Source of the DNA: JAJDIA01 sp031555735
GTDB lineage: Bacteria; Bacteroidota; Bacteroidia; Bacteroidales; Tannerellaceae
DNA length: 64,000 nt
Assembly (NCBI GenBank): GCA_031555735.1
Contig: JAVBUE010000024.1
Coordinates: 25,278-89,277 of the forward strand
Direction of reading: 5' to 3'
Positions within the stretch are counted from its first letter, which is position 1, and every line of letters starts with the position of its first letter. Positions 17,297-24,554 of the stretch are shown here, in pieces. The notes below the pieces were generated by a model. The model was not told where the DNA came from and did no database searches. It saw only the letters and a program-made list of their open reading frames with translations. The translations under genes were made by a program, and so were the position numbers.

Positions 17297-17318
17297 TAAT
17301 CATTAATCATTAATCATT
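17297..17318. repeat. TTAATGA heptad repeat across a stop/start junction
   Basis: Three copies of the 7-bp unit TTAATGA run from the last codons of the HlyD gene to the ATG of the ATPase gene. Since seven is not a multiple of three, any change in copy number would shift the HlyD stop and the spacing to the next start. Confidence 0.6.
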
Positions 17319-18205
17319 ATCTCCCCATACTGTCCGATCTTCAGGTATCCGTCGTTGCGGACAGCGATCTTGACGGCATAGACCAGGTTGGCGCGTTCGT
17401 CTTTCGTCTGGATACCTTTGGGCGTGAATTCAGACTTATCGGAAATCCAGGTGATCGTACCGGGATATTCGCGCCGATCGTCGCCATAGTCGGCAAAGAC
17501 ACGGACAGACTGGCCGAGCTTGAGTTGCGACAACTGATCGACCGTGATATAGGCACGCAGGAAAAGCACATCCACATCGGCGATCTTGTACAACGGCTTA
17601 CCGGCGGCAGTTACTTCTCCCGGTTCGGCGTATTTCACCAACACCGTTCCCGTCTGCGGATTAGTGATCCGGCACTTGGCAAGCTGGTCGTCCAATTGCA
17701 TCACCTGGTATTCGATACCCTGGGCATCAGCATCAGCCCCGCCGCTGGTCTTATTGAGCGACGAATACTGGGCGTCGAGTTGCTTTTGCAGGTATTTGAT
17801 CTGATTGACAATATCGTCCACCTGTTTCTGGTTTCCGGCATTGGCTTTCACGAGGTTCTCCATTCGCTGCTGCTCGGTGCGGGCGGTAGCGATCTGCTGT
17901 TCCAACGCCGCGATCTGCTTGCGGATATCGGGTTTGCGGATGTCCACCGAGCGCAGGCTCGACTGCAGTTGCATCTTCTTCAGATAAAGCTGCATGCTGT
18001 CCACATAGCCTACGGTAACGCCGGCATCGAGGCGGTCGCCTTCCGTGAGGTTCAGCTCCATGATCCGTCCGTTGGCTTCTGCCGATACCAACACTTCCGT
18101 TGATTCAAACACGCCCGAAGCGTCGAAATCATCCTTTCCTCCCTGGCAGGCTACCAAGCCCACCAATGCCCATACTATCCACACATAGTTATTCCTGTGT
18201 ACCAT
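17303..18205 (-). CDS. HlyD family membrane fusion lipoprotein
   Basis: 300 residues from ATG 18205. The signal ends in a lipobox (GLVAC, Cys about 20). A lipoyl-like half (VSAEANGRIMELNLTEGDRL), a long alpha-helical hairpin (residues ~75-150, KQIAALEQQIATARTEQQRM), the second lipoyl half (GTVLVKYAEPGEVTAAGKPL) and a beta-barrel domain follow in the standard order. It links the inner-membrane ABC pump to the TolC-like channel. Upstream Met codons at 18229 and 18232 are possible but give a poorer signal peptide. Confidence 0.88.
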   Translation of the reverse strand: MVHRNNYVWIVWALVGLVACQGGKDDFDASGVFESTEVLVSAEANGRIMELNLTEGDRLDAGVTVGYVDSMQLYLKKMQLQSSLRSVDIRKPDIRKQIAALEQQIATARTEQQRMENLVKANAGNQKQVDDIVNQIKYLQKQLDAQYSSLNKTSGGADADAQGIEYQVMQLDDQLAKCRITNPQTGTVLVKYAEPGEVTAAGKPLYKIADVDVLFLRAYITVDQLSQLKLGQSVRVFADYGDDRREYPGTITWISDKSEFTPKGIQTKDERANLVYAVKIAVRNDGYLKIGQYGEIMIND

Positions 18206-18266
18206 ATTGTTGTCTTTTATATTTACCATCATTGTTACTCCTAACGACCAACTATTAAACCACTAA

Positions 18267-19580
18267 CTACTTATTCCCCCCATTCGTGTACATATACCCA
18301 TACACCGCCATCAGGTGCTGGACGCGATGAGAGACCGCCGCCTGTTTGGCCATATCTTCGGCATTGATATCGCGGATAAGGTCGGTGACGGAGATCACCC
18401 CATTTGCCAATTTCACCTCCGACGCCTGCTTAATACGGGTTCGAAGAAGGATGATTTCCTCATCCGAACGTACCAGATCGTTCATCTTCTGTATCTCACT
18501 GTTTTGCTGCTTCAGCTGGAGGTGGGTATTGAACAGGAAGGTTTCCCGCTGCACATCGATGTTTCGCTGGTTGGTTTGTATCTTCTGCCGGTCGTTCTTC
18601 ACGGTGTAGAGCTTCCCGAGGTTCCACGACATACGCACACCGGCGATATAGAACGGTTCGAAGCTGTCATCCAGCATATTCAGTCCCGGACGGCCGTATC
18701 CGCCCTGCACAAAAGCGCTGAAACGGGGCATCAGGCCGGAAGTTAGCAGCTTGTTCTGCGCATCCATCGAAACGCTAAGGGCATCCAAGGCACGCAGTTC
18801 GGGGCGGTTGATCTCCGCAGAAAGGGAGGTTTCCGGCATGAGCGGTTTTTCCAGTACAACCTGGCTGAGAGGGCGACCGGTGAGCGCTTCCAGCATCGAA
18901 CCATAAGCCCTGCGGGAAGCACGCAGTTCGGTTTCTTTCTGGCGGGCGTTCAGCAGTTCCACCTGCAGATGGTCCTTGTCCGACTGGTTGGCCACTCCGT
19001 TGTCCATCATCGCCGATACACGGTTGATATTTACCGCCAGTTCTTTTTGCAGTAAAGCGTTCTGGCGTAGCAGTTCATCTTGCAGCAGGCAACCGAAATA
19101 GAGTTGGTTCACCCTCTCGTTCAGCACATACAGATCACTCTCAAGCTGCTCACGTGAGGCATTCGCTTCGGCACGCGTCACTTCGCGGGAAGAATGGATC
19201 GTACCGCCATCCCAGATGGTCTGGTTCACCTCTGCCACGGCCTGGTATTGGTCTTTACTCAGGACGGGCACTTCGAAACCGGGTATCAGCGTCCCGATCT
19301 TGTCACCGTCGAAGGGCAGTTTGGTGACATCGCTCTGGTAGGTAGCCTTTGCGTTGACAGATACCTGCGGCAACCACCCCTTCCCTGCATTCGACAGGTT
19401 ATACTGCTCGGCATCGGCGATCAATCCGAAACGTTTCACCTGCGGATAGTTCGCCCGCGCCCATTCGTAACATTGGCTGAGGGTTACTGATTCCTGTGCG
19501 GAGAGGACAGGCGCTATCAGGCACAGCCATAAACAGAACAGATACCGCAGGTAGCGGTCTGTAAAACGATGATCTTGCAT
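18267..19580 (-). CDS. TolC family outer membrane efflux protein
   Basis: 437 residues with a signal peptide (LCLIAPVLSAQE). It shows the two-fold OEP repeat of long helices: VTLSQCYEWARANYPQVKR at the start, then NASREQLESDLYVLNERVNQ, and in the second half NRPELRALDALSVSMDAQNK and LQLKQQNSEIQKMNDLVRS. It forms the outer-membrane duct of the tripartite pump. It lies 9 bases after the TetR gene. Confidence 0.88.
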   Translation of the reverse strand: MQDHRFTDRYLRYLFCLWLCLIAPVLSAQESVTLSQCYEWARANYPQVKRFGLIADAEQYNLSNAGKGWLPQVSVNAKATYQSDVTKLPFDGDKIGTLIPGFEVPVLSKDQYQAVAEVNQTIWDGGTIHSSREVTRAEANASREQLESDLYVLNERVNQLYFGCLLQDELLRQNALLQKELAVNINRVSAMMDNGVANQSDKDHLQVELLNARQKETELRASRRAYGSMLEALTGRPLSQVVLEKPLMPETSLSAEINRPELRALDALSVSMDAQNKLLTSGLMPRFSAFVQGGYGRPGLNMLDDSFEPFYIAGVRMSWNLGKLYTVKNDRQKIQTNQRNIDVQRETFLFNTHLQLKQQNSEIQKMNDLVRSDEEIILLRTRIKQASEVKLANGVISVTDLIRDINAEDMAKQAAVSHRVQHLMAVYGYMYTNGGNK

Positions 19581-19589
19581 GGTTCTATG

Positions 19590-20249
19590 TTATGAATTGA
19601 TTTCTTGATTGGTGGCTACTGTATCCGGGGTCAACATCCGGAGAACGATTGTTTTCACAAACGCTTTCCGCTGGTCGTAAAACGTCATATATTGTTCCAC
19701 ATCCCCTTCCATAAAAACAGTTGAAAGCGGGTGACGGATCAACAGGGGGAACACAAGCAGGCTGATGACGGTAAGAAGAACATCTATTAACATCTGTTTT
19801 CTTAATATTCCTTTATCCATTTCCTCTTCCATCTGCCTGCGCATCAGCAGCAGCGGTTGTATGCGTGCCGGATCTTTCAGGATAGCAGCATACAAATGCT
19901 CCGGATCGCGGTTCAGTTCGTTGATGATGAATATCGGAAACGACGGGTTCTGCCGGAGGACGGACACATACTGGTCGATAATCAGCGGCATTTTCTCCAG
20001 CATGCTGCCATCCCCCTTCATAATCCGATCTATATTAGGGAGCAAAAGCGCCATCAGTTTGCCGAGGATCGCATCAAACAACATCTGTTTCGTCCGGTAA
20101 TAATAATGTAGGGCTGTACGTCCGATCCCGGCTTCGGCAGCCACATCGCTCATGGTAGTCGCCTCAAATCCTTTGCGTACGAACACCTGCCTGGCCGCTT
20201 CCAGTATCCGGGATTCCATGTCGGTTATCTCTTCAGGCTTCATATCCAT
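19590..20249 (-). CDS. TetR family repressor of the efflux operon
   Basis: 219 residues. The helix-turn-helix is at about residues 15-60 (ILEAARQVFVRKGFEATTMS, then AGIGRTALHYYYRTKQMLFD). The ligand domain is helical and hydrophobic near residue 160 (VLLTVISLLVFPLLI). As the first gene of the pump operon it is probably autoregulated and induced by a pump substrate. A palindromic operator candidate overlaps the promoter (20281-20294). Confidence 0.9.
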   Translation of the reverse strand: MDMKPEEITDMESRILEAARQVFVRKGFEATTMSDVAAEAGIGRTALHYYYRTKQMLFDAILGKLMALLLPNIDRIMKGDGSMLEKMPLIIDQYVSVLRQNPSFPIFIINELNRDPEHLYAAILKDPARIQPLLLMRRQMEEEMDKGILRKQMLIDVLLTVISLLVFPLLIRHPLSTVFMEGDVEQYMTFYDQRKAFVKTIVLRMLTPDTVATNQEINS

Positions 20250-20280
20250 AATTGTTATAATCTATTTAGTCATTCATGTC

Positions 20281-20300
20281 TGACAGATGTGTCAAATGTA
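20281..20300 (-). promoter_or_regulatory. Promoter -7 box and palindromic operator for the TetR operon
   Basis: Reverse-strand TACATTTG at 20293-20300 fits the TAnnTTTG box. The dyad TGACA-GATG-TGTCA at 20281-20294 sits at the expected transcription start, where a bound TetR dimer would block initiation. The dyad is seen; its use by this TetR is inferred. Confidence 0.55.
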
Positions 20301-20445
20301 CGGTTTGTTTGAATAGGATGGATCATTTCCTCCCCATTTTTAAGCATAATTATCTTTTCCGTGAATTCGACACCTTTAAAAGCGGGGTTGTGCAACATCT
20401 CCCAAGCACCGAGAAACTCAGGGACGCAGCGATCCTCCGGGTTTC

Positions 20446-20700
20446 CACCTATTGGAACAAAAAGGCTCACTTAATGGAACTGTTTGTTTCACTTAATGGA
20501 ACTGTTTGTTCCATCCTTAGAAACTGTTTGTGCCATCCTTATGAAACTTTAGTTCCATAAGGACGACACATTTTAGACAGCGTGGCAGATGTGACAGCAA
20601 AAAGGCGAAAAAACGGATCTGCCACGGGTATCTTCCACACATCTAACCTATTCATGAACAATAAGATAGAACCTGTGGCGTGACACCGTGGCAGATGTTT
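20446..20700. repeat. Intergenic repeat locus C1: six 22-bp units plus GTGGCAGAT module
   Basis: Six units start at 20446, 20468, 20490, 20512, 20534 and 20556, each 22 bp, with cores CACCTATTGG, CACTTAATGG (twice), CATCCTTAG, CATCCTTATG and CATAAGG. They are followed by a 95-bp module (20581-20675) containing the inverted pair CGTGGCAGAT / ATCTGCCACG, and a further GTGGCAGAT at about 20689. The 95-bp module recurs at 49964-50058 with six mismatches by eye. The rest of the 477-bp gap (20301-20445) has no recognisable gene. A reverse-strand TAnnTTTG match lies at 20703-20710. Confidence 0.85.
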
Positions 20701-20726
20701 TGCAAAAATAAACTTCGTGTAGGTGG

Positions 20727-21602
20727 TTATTTCACCTGGCTGATGGCGGAGATCATGCCGAAGGTGGTGGTGTCTTCGATCGACCAGACCATCTTGCCGT
20801 CTTTGTCGATCTCGAACACCTGCGGCGCTTTGGCTCCGCGGTGGCCTTGCCAGTTGCAGATATACATCCCGCCGGTGGACGTTGGAAGCAATTCGGCGAC
20901 GAAAGCAAGGGGCGCTCCGGCGATCCCATCCTTTTGAATGGTACGGACGGTTTCACCCGTTTCGAAAGCAAGCTCGATCACACAATGCCCGTCGCCTCCG
21001 GCAACCAGCCAGTTCCCATTCGGCAGGATGGCGGTACTGAAAGGAGTGCCATCCACTTTTACGTTTTGAAGCGTCTCACCCGAAGGCGTGATCTCACGTA
21101 CTTCGGAAGAAGCAAACAGCGGCACCATATAATTACCCCGCGGATTCTTCACGATCTGCCGGAACTGCGCGTGCGGATTCCCGATACCCGTATCAAATTC
21201 GGTACGACTGATGATCGCACCGTTCTTATCCACCTCCAGGATCGTTGCCGGATGGCCGCACCACGCCAGCAGGAAGTTACCGTCGGGTAAAACACGGGCA
21301 GTCTGCATTTCACAGGAATCAGGCGCCGGAATATTCCACACGTCCTGTTTGTCGCGGGTCACTAACTTCGCCCCTTTGCCATACGAGAAGAGGATGTTGC
21401 CGTCGGCAGTAGCGCCTACTGCATTACATTCCCATCCGTCTTCCAGCGGGTATTCCCATTGGATGGCTTTGGATGCTTTATCAATCAGCACGATCTTGCT
21501 CCACCCCGAACCCGCCAATAACAGTTGTCCGGATGGTTTCGAACAGGAAAAGAAAGCGAAAAGGCCAGCCAACGCCAGGCCGGCGAGGAATGATTTTTTC
21601 AT
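20727..21602 (-). CDS. Beta-propeller lipoprotein (PQQ/WD40-like repeats)
   Basis: 291 residues from ATG 21602, with lipobox FFSC (Cys about 20). The body is a series of four-stranded blades of the type DGNILFSYGKGAKLV, DGNFLLAWCGHPATILEVDK, NGNWLVAGGDGHCVIELAFE and TGGMYICNWQGHRG, i.e. a propeller like arylsulfotransferase-N or PQQ-repeat proteins without clear cofactor motifs. It is probably periplasmic or surface-anchored and is the last gene of the IclR-headed run, 13 bases after the LsrF-like gene. A catalytic role is not evident; ligand sensing or scaffolding is as likely. Confidence 0.75.
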   Translation of the reverse strand: MKKSFLAGLALAGLFAFFSCSKPSGQLLLAGSGWSKIVLIDKASKAIQWEYPLEDGWECNAVGATADGNILFSYGKGAKLVTRDKQDVWNIPAPDSCEMQTARVLPDGNFLLAWCGHPATILEVDKNGAIISRTEFDTGIGNPHAQFRQIVKNPRGNYMVPLFASSEVREITPSGETLQNVKVDGTPFSTAILPNGNWLVAGGDGHCVIELAFETGETVRTIQKDGIAGAPLAFVAELLPTSTGGMYICNWQGHRGAKAPQVFEIDKDGKMVWSIEDTTTFGMISAISQVK

Positions 21603-21615
21603 GCTGTTCCTTGTA

Positions 21616-22488
21616 TTACCTGGATAAATCGAGGAAGAGTTCGTAGCCTTGCGCCGGGGTGAGACCTTCGTGCACAACGGCATGTACCGCCTGGATCATC
21701 GCGGCAGGCGATGTGCTTTGGAACACATTGCGTCCCATGTCCACACCCGCAGCTCCTTCGTTGATGGCATTGTAACACAGTTCAAGCGCTTCCTTCTCCG
21801 GCAGTTTCTTACCGCCGGCAATCACTACGGGAACGGGGCAGGCAGCCACTACGTTTTCAAAGCCTTCACAGTAATACGTTTTCACGATGGCGGCGCCATT
21901 CTCTGCACAGATACGTGAGGCGAGGCCGAAATAACGGGCGTCGCGCGCCATCTGCTTGCCTACGGCAGTCACCCCCATGACAGGAATATTGTAACGGCTT
22001 CCCATATCAACCGCTTTGTAGAGGTTGGCGATCGTCTTGGCTTCAAACGCCGGGTCACCGATAGCGAGCATGACCGCCATGGCCGATACGTTCATACGGA
22101 TCGCGTCTTCGATGTCGATCACCACATTGTCGTTCAATTCCGTCAGCACCGATGTCCCTGCATCCGAACGGAGGCAGATGGGCTTGTTCGTACTCGGCGG
22201 GATAGTGGATTGCAGGATACCGCGCGTACACATCAGGCAGTCGGCATACGCAATCAGGGGTACGATCGTGAGGTCGATACGTTCCACGCCTGAAGTCGGC
22301 CCCATGATAAAACCGTGGTCGAAAGCCAGCATCACCGTACGGCCTGTCTTGGGATTGAAGATACGCGACAAGCGGTCTTTCATTCCCCAGGGCAGGTGTG
22401 AAGCACCCTTCACATGGAAGGTGTCATTATTTGTCTGTACGCCTACACCGAAGTTGGCGCCTTCTCTGAGATCATCTAAATCAGCCAT
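21616..22488 (-). CDS. lsrF: LsrF-type class I aldolase / acyl-CoA thiolase
   Basis: 290 residues, aligning from first to last residue with E. coli LsrF as I remember it: MADLDDL start, LSRIFNPKTGRTVMLAFDHG, CTRGIL, a central GVTAVGKQMARD, the Schiff-base lysine segment IVKTYYCEGFE and PVVIAGGKKLPEKEAL, and GVDMGRNVFQS near the end. LsrF transfers the acetyl unit of phosphorylated autoinducer-2 (after isomerisation) to CoA, releasing dihydroxyacetone phosphate. Relatives are DHAP-type aldolases. No LsrK, LsrG or Lsr transporter is present. Instead DhaL and DhaK lie directly upstream, so the substrate may be another C4-C6 keto sugar phosphate. The symbol reflects family only. Confidence 0.8.
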   Translation of the reverse strand: MADLDDLREGANFGVGVQTNNDTFHVKGASHLPWGMKDRLSRIFNPKTGRTVMLAFDHGFIMGPTSGVERIDLTIVPLIAYADCLMCTRGILQSTIPPSTNKPICLRSDAGTSVLTELNDNVVIDIEDAIRMNVSAMAVMLAIGDPAFEAKTIANLYKAVDMGSRYNIPVMGVTAVGKQMARDARYFGLASRICAENGAAIVKTYYCEGFENVVAACPVPVVIAGGKKLPEKEALELCYNAINEGAAGVDMGRNVFQSTSPAAMIQAVHAVVHEGLTPAQGYELFLDLSR

Positions 22489-22548
22489 AATTCTTTAATT
22501 GTATGATAATAAACTTATTTTCAGCGTTATTTGTTTACGCGATCTGTC

Positions 22549-23169
22549 TTATTGTTTCAGTGCTTCGGCAAAAGCGGCGAACATACACGCCCACGATGTG
22601 GCGCCGCTGTCGGCATATCCGATGGAACGTTCGCCGTAGTTACGGGCGCGACCGAAGTTAGCCTTCATCGGCACGGTAGCCTCGGCTCCCTGACGGGCGG
22701 CGTCTGCTCCAGACTGGAGGATAGCGGCTATATCGTCAGATACACAGGCATCCATCGCTTCCACAGCCGGAATAAGGGCGTCCATCATCGTCTTGTCGCC
22801 TTTCTGCGCTTTGGTCTGTTGCTTCACATTCGCCAGGCCACCGGCAAACATCGTTTTTACGGCGGCGGCATCCAGGCTATTACCTTCCGAATGATCGCTC
22901 ATGCCCAGGAAGAAAGCACCCAGCAGGGTACTGGTGGAACCGCTCACTTCCAGCATCACGCCCATTCCCATATCACCCAGCATCGTTTTAAACTCCGTGC
23001 CGTTGGCGGCGATACGCGTAACGGCGCTGAAAGCGGTTACGATCGCCGTACCATGATCACCGTCGCCAATCACGGCGTCGAGTTTCGAGAACTCGTCCTC
23101 ACGCGCTTTGATACGCGTGAGGGCATTATTCAGCATGGCTTTAAAAGCCTCTACAGTCAGTTGTTTCAT
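22549..23169 (-). CDS. dhaL: Dihydroxyacetone kinase-like subunit DhaL
   Basis: 206 residues from ATG 23169, one base after the DhaK stop. DhaL is the nucleotide-binding subunit. The Mg/ADP motif AVIGDGDHGTAI and the helical barrel with SGSTSTLLGAFFLG, KTMMDALIPAVEA and RSIGYADSGATSWACMFAA are all conserved. With DhaK it would phosphorylate dihydroxyacetone or a related short ketose. Whether the phosphate donor is ATP or a PTS protein (DhaM) cannot be decided. No dhaM is in the window, which favours ATP. Confidence 0.87.
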   Translation of the reverse strand: MKQLTVEAFKAMLNNALTRIKAREDEFSKLDAVIGDGDHGTAIVTAFSAVTRIAANGTEFKTMLGDMGMGVMLEVSGSTSTLLGAFFLGMSDHSEGNSLDAAAVKTMFAGGLANVKQQTKAQKGDKTMMDALIPAVEAMDACVSDDIAAILQSGADAARQGAEATVPMKANFGRARNYGERSIGYADSGATSWACMFAAFAEALKQ

Positions 23170-23170
23170 G

Positions 23171-24187
23171 TTATTTACCGATCGTTGTCCAATAAGGGGT
23201 ATCCGCCTGTTTATCGTTGAGGTAAGACACATGGTCGTCGTCGAGGATGGCGAGCATCAACTGGAAACCATGTTGCTCCTGTACCGTCAGGATTTCCTGC
23301 ACACGGGAAGAAGCCACTTTCAGGCCACGTCCTTCGAGTTCCCGATAGGCTTTACGGAAAACGATGTTCAGTTCCATCAGCGTGGTGGCTCCTACGCCGT
23401 TGACGATGAGCATCACCTGGTCGCCGGCTTTCGGCTGCAGCTTCTTACAGAGTTGATCCACCATCAGGGTAGCCGTTTCGTCGGCAGATACCAACGGACG
23501 TTGTCCGCCACCACCTTCGCCATGCTGTCCCATACCGATCTCCATGATGCCTTCGGGCAGGTCGCTGATGATGGCATTGTTTTGCGGGTGTGTACATTTA
23601 CCCATAGCTACAGCCAGGGTGGCGATGTTTTTGTTGAAACGTTCGCCGATCTCGATCAGTTCGTCGATAGACTTTCCTTCTTCGGCAGCAGCGCCGATGA
23701 TCTTGATCAGGGGGATACAACCTGCCAGTCCGCGACGGTCGTCGTCGGGCGTATCCAGTCCGGAGCTGATATCATCATGTGTCAGGATGCTCTTCACCGC
23801 AATACCGGCGCGTCCCGCCAACTGCATCGCCATATTGGCGCTCATCACATCACCGGCATGGTTCAGCACCACGAGCAGGATACCGGCTTCTCGCTTCATC
23901 AGTTGCAATCCCTGGAACAGACGTTGCGCGCCCGGTGCGGCGAAGATATCACCTACCACGGAACAGTCGAGCATCCCCTCTCCCACGAAGCCGCTCAACG
24001 CAGGTTCATGGCCGGCTCCGCCGAGCGTCACGATCGCCACTTTATCCGTGCTTTTCGGGTTGGCACGTACGATGATGTTCTCACCACCCAGCTTTACCTG
24101 GCCGGGATAAGCCAGTGTATATCCTTCCAACAGTTCGGGAGTTACCTCCATCGGATCGTTGATAAATTTTGTCTTTACTTCTGACAT
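23171..24187 (-). CDS. dhaK: Dihydroxyacetone kinase-like subunit DhaK
   Basis: 338 residues. The substrate-binding subunit keeps the base-pair His (TLGGAGHEPA, about residue 60) and the His that forms the covalent hemiaminal with the keto group (GMGQHGEGG, about residue 217; most DhaK read GMGIHGEPG). Several positions around the pocket differ from glycerol-linked DhaK, so erythrulose-type or longer ketoses are possible, as known for other DhaK homologues. It is translationally coupled to dhaL. Confidence 0.87.
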   Translation of the reverse strand: MSEVKTKFINDPMEVTPELLEGYTLAYPGQVKLGGENIIVRANPKSTDKVAIVTLGGAGHEPALSGFVGEGMLDCSVVGDIFAAPGAQRLFQGLQLMKREAGILLVVLNHAGDVMSANMAMQLAGRAGIAVKSILTHDDISSGLDTPDDDRRGLAGCIPLIKIIGAAAEEGKSIDELIEIGERFNKNIATLAVAMGKCTHPQNNAIISDLPEGIMEIGMGQHGEGGGGQRPLVSADETATLMVDQLCKKLQPKAGDQVMLIVNGVGATTLMELNIVFRKAYRELEGRGLKVASSRVQEILTVQEQHGFQLMLAILDDDHVSYLNDKQADTPYWTTIGK

Positions 24188-24216
24188 CGTTTTGTCCTCC
24201 TTTATCTTTCGTTTGT

Positions 24217-24531
24217 TTATTTCACTTCCATGATTTCTACAGGGATACCTTCTTCTTCGATGAAGGCGATGGTCAGGTGCTCATTGCATACGGTGACCGG
24301 GAAAATCACGTTCTTCCCTTCCAGTTCGGCGTGGATATCGGGCACGGTATAGGCAATGTGCGTCTGTGACTGCACCAGTTCGGGCATGCAGCTGCCCGGC
24401 TCGAACTTCAGCCATTCGATCTTGTTCGGACTCTGGCTGATATCGGTCAGCCACACGCTCAGGCCTTCATTGTACATGGCGCCTTCTTTCTGCTCGTTGG
24501 TAATAATACCCAGGTGGTGGAATGTTCTCAT
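24217..24531 (-). CDS. Small VOC (glyoxalase/bleomycin-resistance fold) protein
   Basis: 104 residues, a single VOC unit pair: FHHLGIIT at the start (first metal His), a middle strand IEWLKFEPGSCMPELV, THIAYTVPDIHAELEG and the end EEEGIPVEIMEV (last metal Glu). Such proteins bind divalent metal and act as isomerases, epimerases or lyases on small keto or hydroxy acids. Placed between the cytochrome genes and DhaK, it could isomerise the substrate or product of the DhaK/DhaL-LsrF steps. That is inference. Confidence 0.78.
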   Translation of the reverse strand: MRTFHHLGIITNEQKEGAMYNEGLSVWLTDISQSPNKIEWLKFEPGSCMPELVQSQTHIAYTVPDIHAELEGKNVIFPVTVCNEHLTIAFIEEEGIPVEIMEVK

Positions 24532-24554
24532 GATCTTACAGTTTAATGTGAATA

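Noticed and set aside
20276..20560. 94-residue open frame over locus C1
   Set aside because: Overlaps promoter, operator and repeat units; similar chance frames occur at locus C2 on the other strand.
21616..22488. Complete lsr autoinducer-2 uptake operon
   Set aside because: Only LsrF is present; no LsrACDB transporter, LsrK, LsrR or LsrG.
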